Source of the DNA: Stereocaulon alpinum
Lineage: Eukaryota > Ascomycota > Lecanoromycetes > Lecanorales > Stereocaulaceae
Assembly (NCBI GenBank): GCA_018257865.1
Contig: JAEUBA010000030.1
Span: 248,001-312,000 of the forward strand
Direction: 5' to 3'
DNA: 64,000 bases
The position numbers and the translations under genes are program-made. Shown here piece after piece: positions 57,999-64,000 of this stretch. The notes beneath the pieces were generated by a model, which did no database searches, was not told the DNA's origin, and saw nothing but the letters and a program-made list of their open reading frames with translations. Each line of letters begins with the position of its first letter. The first letter of the stretch is position 1.

Positions 57999-59433
57999 AT
58001 GGCAAGCTCTCCCCACAAGAATGCTCCCCACTTCCCTCCCACCTCAGCCCTCCAACCAGCCTCCCCTCGAACGGCAGGACGACTCCGCAAGCTTCAATCA
58101 CAACCATCTCTCATCTCTCAACAACGGCAGCAACAATTGCGCAATGAGAGTGCCACGCAAAATGTCTCTACAATGCCTACAATCCATTCGCCCAGAAAAC
58201 ACACCCGTACACGCTCGAACAGCGACGCCGTCGTCCCCAGCTTCTCAAAGGATGGACGCTCACCTCAAAGGGCTTTGACATCTAGAAGGACAGAGAATCC
58301 GAAAGATGAATTGAAGTCGTTAATGCGTCGTGGGCCGAGGGGCGATTTGCCGGATGCGCTGCAGAGTTTGAGACACTGGATACTGGTTGATGGGTTGGAG
58401 GCTGATACAGACGGCATGGTAAAGGATTCGTTAACCGCATTTAAACAATCTTCGCATGCTAACATAAAGATGGGTAGTCCGACCTCCGCATCTATGTCTG
58501 GCTGATCCTCCTAAATTCTCCACCCCTCTCTACAGACACCTACCTCTCCCTAATCCGCCGTGGCCCCTCCCCCGCTTACGCCAAAATCCGAAACGACACC
58601 CATCGAACCCTAATGACCAATGTTCTCTTCAAGCGCCGAGTCAGAGAGAACTCCATCATCCGCCTGCTAAACGCAATCGCATGGAGACTACACGACGCGA
58701 AGTCAGATCGAATAACAGACTCGGGCAGGATTACGAACTCGGCTACCGAGATGGGCAGTCCGGAACTGCAACATGCGGAGCCTGTCATAAAATATGCGAA
58801 GGGAGCTTCGACGGTGACGAACGATGGATCTGAGGCTGGCGGGTCAGAGCCGGGGATTTATGTCCAAGGGATGAATGTTCTGTGCGCTCCCTTTTTATAT
58901 GCTGCGAGGACAGAGCCGCAAGCTTTCATAGCTTTTCACTACTTCATCACGCGGGAGTGCCCAGGCTATATCCGCGGTGCCATGGACGGTGTTCACAAAG
59001 GTGTTGCCTTGGTGGAACGATGCCTGGCGATCGCTGACCAGAGACTCTCGACGTATCTGTTATCGAAAGGTGTAAAGGCGCAAATCTACGCGTTCGCGTC
59101 AGTGCTTACGATGAGCGCTTGTACGCCCCCATTGCCGGAGGTACTCCAGCTTTGGGACTTCCTCTTCGCTTATGGATCGCACCTGAATATCTTATGCATT
59201 TGTGCTCAACTGATTATGATGAGGGAAGATCTTTTGGCTGACGCAAGGTATGGTTCCACTACATGTTAAATTGATGTATCACAAAGCAAGATGCTGATCA
59301 TTATGGCAGTCCTGGCAAGCTCCTTCGGTCTCTCCCACCATTGGAAGCTAGGAAGATAATCGACTTGACTGTCAGCATGGTTCGCAAGATCCCAACCGAT
59401 CTCTACGAAGAGCTTGTGCATCACGCGGAATGA
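57999..59433 (+). CDS. BUB2: Mitotic-exit checkpoint GAP Bub2 (TBC/RabGAP domain)
   Basis: Three exons, 57999-58418, 58478-59247 and 59310-59433 (introns 59 and 62 nt), give 437 residues. The N terminus (1-105) is Ser/Pro/Gln-rich. A TBC domain fills the rest. The arginine finger is in IRNDTHRT (R183) and the glutamine finger in IYVQGMN (Q270), so both GAP residues are present. LLSKGVKAQIYAFASVLTMSACTPPLPEVLQLWDFLFAYG in its C-terminal half is the part most like Bub2/Cdc16. With Bfa1/Byr4, Bub2 inactivates the Tem1/Spg1 GTPase at spindle poles, restraining mitotic exit and septation. An acidic and Gly/Ser-rich insertion (~210-265) enlarges the domain. Another TBC subfamily is possible but less likely. 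Confidence 0.85.
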
Positions 59434-60311
59434 GCTACGAGCGACATGAATTCACGACCATTTGTTTTCCTAGATTCAAAGGTGCTTGCAGAGAAAAGAT
59501 TATGCCTGTGAAAGCCGCTCCTCAAGCACCTAGGTATGAAGTATCTTCTTGACCGCAAAGCGATATTACAAAGGACGTTTCAGCAGCACGTCCGATTCTA
59601 CAGCCGATAGAGTAATGAAAGACCGCAGATTTGCGGGTAAAAGATGTGACCATAAAGGAAGTAGCAAAGGCTACCACTCCGGTGAAATCATTTCGAGACG
59701 ATGTAAATAAGTAAAGGAATGATAAAGGAACGGCGGAAATAGCGTCCTTACGAGTCATGCAAAGTGGAGAGATGCTCATATTGCAACGATGTCAAGTTCC
59801 TTAATTCGCAACGCAGTTGAAGGAGTGAGGCATACCATGATTTCAGGGGGCAGTCTTAGCCGGAAAACGGCACTAGGTACCTAATAGAGTAAGTCTGGGC
59901 GTGTGCATACCAGAGTCTTCAGACCAATACTTGCACAGGATGCATTCCACACGGGCATAACATCCTACAATTCACCAGCCGGACCAGAAAGAGGTCTACT
60001 GACCACTCTGGGACCTGGGTACTACTTACCCATAACGCAGGAAATGCGGCCTCAGAGCTGGCCTGTGCATCACTACGGGGTTCTCCGATGCTTGCACAAC
60101 CCTTTCATGATGTATCTACAAAAGCAATTTCTGAGAGCTTCTAAGCTCCCCTTCGGACATACTTAGCCACTCAATCCTTGCCATTCTCCTTTCTTGACGT
60201 CCATTTTCGCTCTCTGCATTTGCTGCGTTGAGCCTCTTCAGTCCAATACAATGACACCCAACTAATTACCACTGACACCACCCAACACCCCCCCCTCCCC
60301 CCCTAACCACA
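59434..60311. other. Intergenic region
   Basis: No gene is recognised. It ends in a pyrimidine-rich promoter/leader with C-runs (about 60289-60304) just before the SDR start. Confidence 0.5.
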
Positions 60312-61169
60312 ATGCCCTCCCTCTCAGGAAAAGTAATAGCAATAACAGGCGCAGCCTCAGGCATCGGCCTAGCAACAGCGCACCTCCTCGCCTCCCGCGG
60401 CGCCTCCCTCTCCCTCGCAGACATCCAGCAAGAAGCCCTCTTATCCGCTACAGCAGACATCCGAAAATCCTCACCCAAAGCAAAAGTCTATCGCAAAGTG
60501 GTGAATGTCGCGAAATGCGACGAAGTCACATCCTGGCTCGACGAAACAATGACCTACTTCGGCGCCCTCCACGGCGCCGCGAACCTAGCTGGTATACTTG
60601 GCACTGTAGGCGTGAAAAAGATATCGGAGATGGAAGATGAGGATTGGGATACAGTGATGGACGTTAATCTAAAAGGTGTATTTAACTGCTTGAGGGCGGA
60701 GTTACAGCGGATAGAGGACGGGGGAAGTATTGTTAATGCAGCGAGCGAGTCCGGGTTAAAGGGGCATCCGAGGGCTGGTGCGTATTGTGCCAGTAAAGTG
60801 AGTGATGGTCTGAGGTGCGGGGATAGCGCTGACGTGGGGCTAGCATGGAGTCGTTGGCTTGACGAAGAGCGCGGCGTTGGAGGAGGGAGGGAGGAGGATA
60901 AGGGTTAATTGCATTGCGCCGTGAGCACGCCTCCGACATCTCTGTTAGCTATACTGGCTAATGTGGCATGCTCTAGAGGCCCGATCGACACGCCTATGAC
61001 TCGCAAAGTTGCTGCTTCGTTGGTCCCATCCGAGACTGGTATGATGCTTGCTATGGATCGAAGAGGTACGCCGGAAGAGGTAGCGAAGCTGATTGCTTTT
61101 CTGCTGAGCGATGAGAGTACTTATACGACTGGGTCATGCTATGGCATTGATGGGGGATATATGGCTTAG
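60312..61169 (+). CDS. Short-chain dehydrogenase/reductase (classical SDR)
   Basis: Three exons, 60312-60797, 60844-60920 and 60977-61169 (introns 46 and 56 nt), give 251 residues, the standard classical SDR length. Motifs: cofactor site TGAASGIG near the start; NLAGILG in place of NNAG; catalytic Ser in the NAASESG segment; and YCASK with Y158 and K162, the codon for K162 being the last of exon 1. After joining, RVNCIAPGPIDTPM and CYGIDGGYMA complete the fold. LADI after the second strand puts an Asp where NAD(H)-preferring enzymes have it. The substrate is unknown; resemblance to fungal versicolorin- or mannitol-dehydrogenase-like SDRs is general. Convergent with the cystinosin gene. Confidence 0.92.
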
Positions 61170-61352
61170 AATGATGTTGATGTATACGCTATGCTAGTAA
61201 CAATGGGTATCTTGTAATGGACAAAAACGCCGTCTCTTGCGAGTGTTCCCAAACAGGGCTTTCCTCTTCAATGTCGTATGTTATATAAGTGAAACTCTCT
61301 AAACGACTGGGGTATCTCATGCACGCAAGTAAACAAAGGCGAAGCAGAAAAG
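61170..61352. other. Convergent spacer
   Basis: Short spacer between the SDR and cystinosin stop codons. No feature is recognised. Confidence 0.5.
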
Positions 61353-62464
61353 TCATCTCGAAACAGCCTCCTCCTCGTCACTCCCTAGCAGATCTCTCCT
61401 CTCATCATCTTTCCCGTCGTCTTCGTCATTACTCTCCATCCCCTTGCCTCTGTAAAGGATATAGTGTTGAACCATGAAGATAATGTCAAAGAAGATCGAA
61501 ACCTGGCCCAACCCGAGCTTGACCGGATTCCCTGTAATGCCCGACCAGTCGCTCTGCAGACTCGAATCGATCACAAGCTGCGCAATGGATAGAACGCCGC
61601 CGAGGAAGTCCAGCAGGATCTGCGTAATGCTCCAGCCGGCTGTTGACTTGGCTTTATAATTTTTCCACGCTTGCGGCGTATATTTTACACACGTGACGAG
61701 CAATTTGATGTATCCAACTGCATTGACCTGGTGCTATCTCAGCCACAGTCCCTCTTGACTTGAGTCACAATACGTACCACGTCGATCCAGGCCCAACCTG
61801 TCGGATCCCTTCCACCATCCTTGCCTCTCACAAGCACCAGTACCACGACCGAAGCTATGGCAACAGTAGCACCGGTGAATAGGCCCCATACTCCACACCC
61901 AACGAGTTTAACGAATGGTACTCTTCTCTCAAAGCCCCACAACCTGGTCGAAAATTGACTCAAAGTAATCACACTCAACACGAGTGCGTGTATTGCAAAG
62001 GCTACATCGTTCCCAGCCACAGTATTCGGAACGCCATTATGGCGTTCTCGGTATTGGGACCGTATAAGAGGGGATGTGTAGAGGAGTGTCGTGGAGATGG
62101 AGTAGCAGGCGAAGCCCAGGACGTTGAAGATTGGGTAGGCGGGCGTTGTGCCGATTGTGGATTTTCGGCGGAAGTTCATCCATGGTTGGGGGTAGAAGGA
62201 GATGGACCATGCAAGGAAGCTGGGGAAGACACCATGTTAGGCCACGGTAGGGAGGTTCCCGGGGAAGGGGAGATGGGGGAAGGATCGGAGCTGGAGGAGG
62301 GTGGATGGGGGAGAAGTACTATATCCAGCCTAGGAGTCTAAGGGATCTTCTGTTAGTTATATCTTCGGAAGAAGTGGAGAGGTGAGGTACTGAGATAGAG
62401 CTTTGAAGAACCAGATTGTTCCTGGAGTCCGTATGTTGGTGATCACAAGCTCTTCGGCCGCCAT
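61353..62464 (-). CDS. Cystinosin-family lysosomal/vacuolar transporter (PQ-loop protein)
   Basis: Four exons in reading order: 62391-62464, 62320-62337, 61778-62219 and 61353-61727 (introns 53, 100 and 50 nt), giving 302 residues. The second exon is only 18 nt, coding part of LLGWIYF. Joined, the N terminus reads ALSQLLGWIYFLAWSISFYPQPW, with the first PQ-loop, and the second PQ-loop is in CVKYTPQAWKNYKAKSTAGWSITQILLDFLGG in the last exon. About seven hydrophobic segments fit the family. The C-terminal tail is acidic (DEDDGKDDERRDLLGSDEEE) and could carry a dileucine sorting signal. Cystinosins export cystine from vacuoles with protons; the yeast relative is Ers1. It is divergent from the SEC9 gene. 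Confidence 0.9.
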
Positions 62465-62797
62465 GATGAAATAGCGTGTGGCTGAGCTGCTAGCGAGTAT
62501 GTACGTCCATTCAGCAGCTAGAATAACTAGAATGTAACATGTCGTGTAGTACTTAGTCGAAGAACAAGATGCAGGCTTCATGCAGGCACTCGACAAGGGT
62601 TTCGGCTCTAACGCGGCGCTAGCTCAGGCACCAACTTTAGGTACAGGGAGGAGCCGCCCCGGTGAAAGCAACCCCCATTGAAGGTTGAGCCCCAAGGCCA
62701 CGCCATCCTGCACTTCTTTAAATAGAGTATCGCCTTCTACAAGTTCCGTACTTACCCTTGAAACTTACTCATCCACCCATCATCATCATCTACCAAA
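62465..62797. promoter_or_regulatory. Divergent promoter region of cystinosin and SEC9
   Basis: 333 bp between starts on opposite strands. It contains TTTAAATAG near 62717, a TATA-like element 81 bp upstream of the SEC9 ATG. Function is inferred from position. Confidence 0.5.
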
Positions 62798-64000
62798 ATG
62801 AAGAAACTCGGTCTCGGCAGGAAGAAGGACGATGGCGACGACGACTCCAACCGGTCAGCTCTCTTTGGCGGCAGGAAAAGCAAGAGCCCAGCTCCTCCAA
62901 GTACAAACCCATACGCAACTTTGCCTTCACAAGCCGACGCCTATAACCAAGCCAAAGCCAGAGCTGGTGTACCAGGCTATGCACAGCGCGGGCCAAGTCC
63001 ACAACCTCCATCAGCGCAGCAAGGCGGGTATGGGGGCAGGAATGGAGGCTCTCCTGACGATAAGAAAAGCAATCCCTATGGGGATGAGAAGAAGTCCAGC
63101 GGCTATGGGGGCTTAGGAAATGAACCTCCTCGAAACGGCGGCGGATATGGGGCAGACCGATATGGTGCCCAAAGCGGATACGGTGCAGACAGATATGGAT
63201 CTGGAGGGTCCCAAGCTGAAAGTGGAGGTTCGAGATATGGACCTGGAGGGTATGGGGGCCTAGGGCGAACAACGAGCAACACAACGGCTACTACAGATGA
63301 CAGCCGAGAGGCCCTATTTGGTGGAGCGAAAGACAGAGTGCAGAAGCAATCACAGCAGCAGATGGGATATGGAGCACCCCCACCGTATGAAGAAGGCCAA
63401 GCGGGAGGCTATGGGGGCAGTTCGGAGCCTAGCTATCAACCTTATGGTGATAGGCAACTGACTGCCGAGGAAGAGGAGGAGGAAGATGTCCAGGGTACGA
63501 AGCAACAGATTCGATTCATCAAGCAAGAGGATGTTTCGTCGACAAGAAATGCTTTGAGAATTGCTGCGCAGGCCGAAGAGACGGGGATGAACACCTTAGC
63601 AAGGATTGGAGCCCAGGGCGAGCGGATACACAAGTACGAACTCTATAATGGAACGCCTCGGGACCACGACGCATTGCTGACAATGTACTAGCACCGAGAA
63701 GAACCTTGACCTTACTTCGAATCACAACAGATCCGCCGAGGACAAAGCCAGGGAGCTCAAGAAGTTGAACAGGAGCATGTTCGCAGTCCACGTCTCGAAC
63801 CCTTTCACGGCAACATCACGCCAGGAGCGACAGGACGCAGATGTGTTAGAGAGACATCATATGGAGCGAGCTCAAAGGGAAGCTACTCGTCGAGCGGGCT
63901 ATGACACTGATCAACGGATGCAAAAGACTTTCAAACAGATCAGTAAAGAAGAGCCTAACGCCGCTGCCAAGAAGCAGGCTAGTCTAGCGGAGCGAGCGAA
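62798..64000 (+). CDS. SEC9: SNAP-25-type t-SNARE Sec9 (partial, runs off the window)
   Basis: Exon 1 is 62798-63633. A 58-nt intron (63634-63691) leads to exon 2, which continues past 64000, so the C terminus is missing here; about 381 residues are visible. Residues 1-60 are basic and polar. Residues 75-235 are rich in Gly, Tyr, Ser and Gln, with GYGADRYG repeated at 116-123 and 127-134. The Qb SNARE helix runs from ~240 (QQIRFIKQEDVSSTRNALRIA, then GMNTLARIGAQGERIHNTEKNLDL after splicing). The Qc helix should lie beyond the window. Sec9 pairs with Sso1/2 and Snc1/2 to fuse secretory vesicles with the plasma membrane. The Gly/Tyr-rich N terminus is typical of fungal Sec9 and absent from animal SNAP-25. 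Confidence 0.93.

Noticed and set aside
1..64000. tRNA, rRNA and CRISPR features
   Set aside because: Scanning for B-box-like GGTTCGANTCC and cloverleaf arms found no convincing tRNA. No rRNA-like or regularly spaced repeat array was seen, and CRISPR arrays are not expected in a fungus.

Overview
This window is nuclear DNA of a filamentous ascomycete (Pezizomycotina). The evidence is many short GT-AG introns (about 36-168 nt, mostly 45-100) with CTRAC-like branch points, dense genes on both strands, fungal orthologues such as MEX67, NTO1, BUB2, QRI7, an aspartate/glutamate carrier and SEC9, and at least one decayed SNF2-helicase copy with C-to-T changes of the kind left by repeat-induced point mutation (RIP). 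The class cannot be fixed from sequence alone; Leotiomycetes or a relative is a guess.

Layout. 1-6.7 kb: a motif-rich intergenic stretch, then a head-to-head pair. The minus gene encodes a 1450-residue TPR protein ending in a CHAT (caspase-like) protease domain with an intact His/Cys dyad. The plus gene encodes a 310-residue protein that I interpret as a fungal gasdermin-like pore former with a short acidic C-terminal tail. This looks like a two-gene regulated cell-death (allorecognition or immunity type) module and is the most exciting content here. 8.3-21 kb: TAF2, a short epimerase-like fragment, a DUF3807-type protein, a ChaC gamma-glutamylcyclotransferase divergent from a cytosine-deaminase-like amidohydrolase, and an F-box protein. 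21-26.8 kb: gene-poor and decayed, including the SNF2-helicase relic. 26.8-33 kb: a dienelactone hydrolase, a DHA1-type MFS transporter, a gene-poor stretch and a single-pass membrane micro-protein.

33.6-64 kb: mostly housekeeping genes. These are TFIIS, MEX67, a Tra2-like SR protein, NTO1, two small conserved-looking proteins, a Myb-like protein, QRI7, the Ca2+-regulated aspartate/glutamate carrier, an HhH-GPD protein, BUB2, a short-chain dehydrogenase, cystinosin and the 5' part of SEC9. TAF2, TFIIS, NTO1, the Tra2-like protein and MEX67 cover consecutive steps of RNA polymerase II gene expression, but nothing suggests they form a regulated cluster. Genes are often head to head with 300-520 bp between starts.

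Exon boundaries were worked out by hand from GT/AG sites, reading-frame phase and family resemblance, so they are predictions. Several true starts lie inside longer open frames that begin at non-ATG codons.
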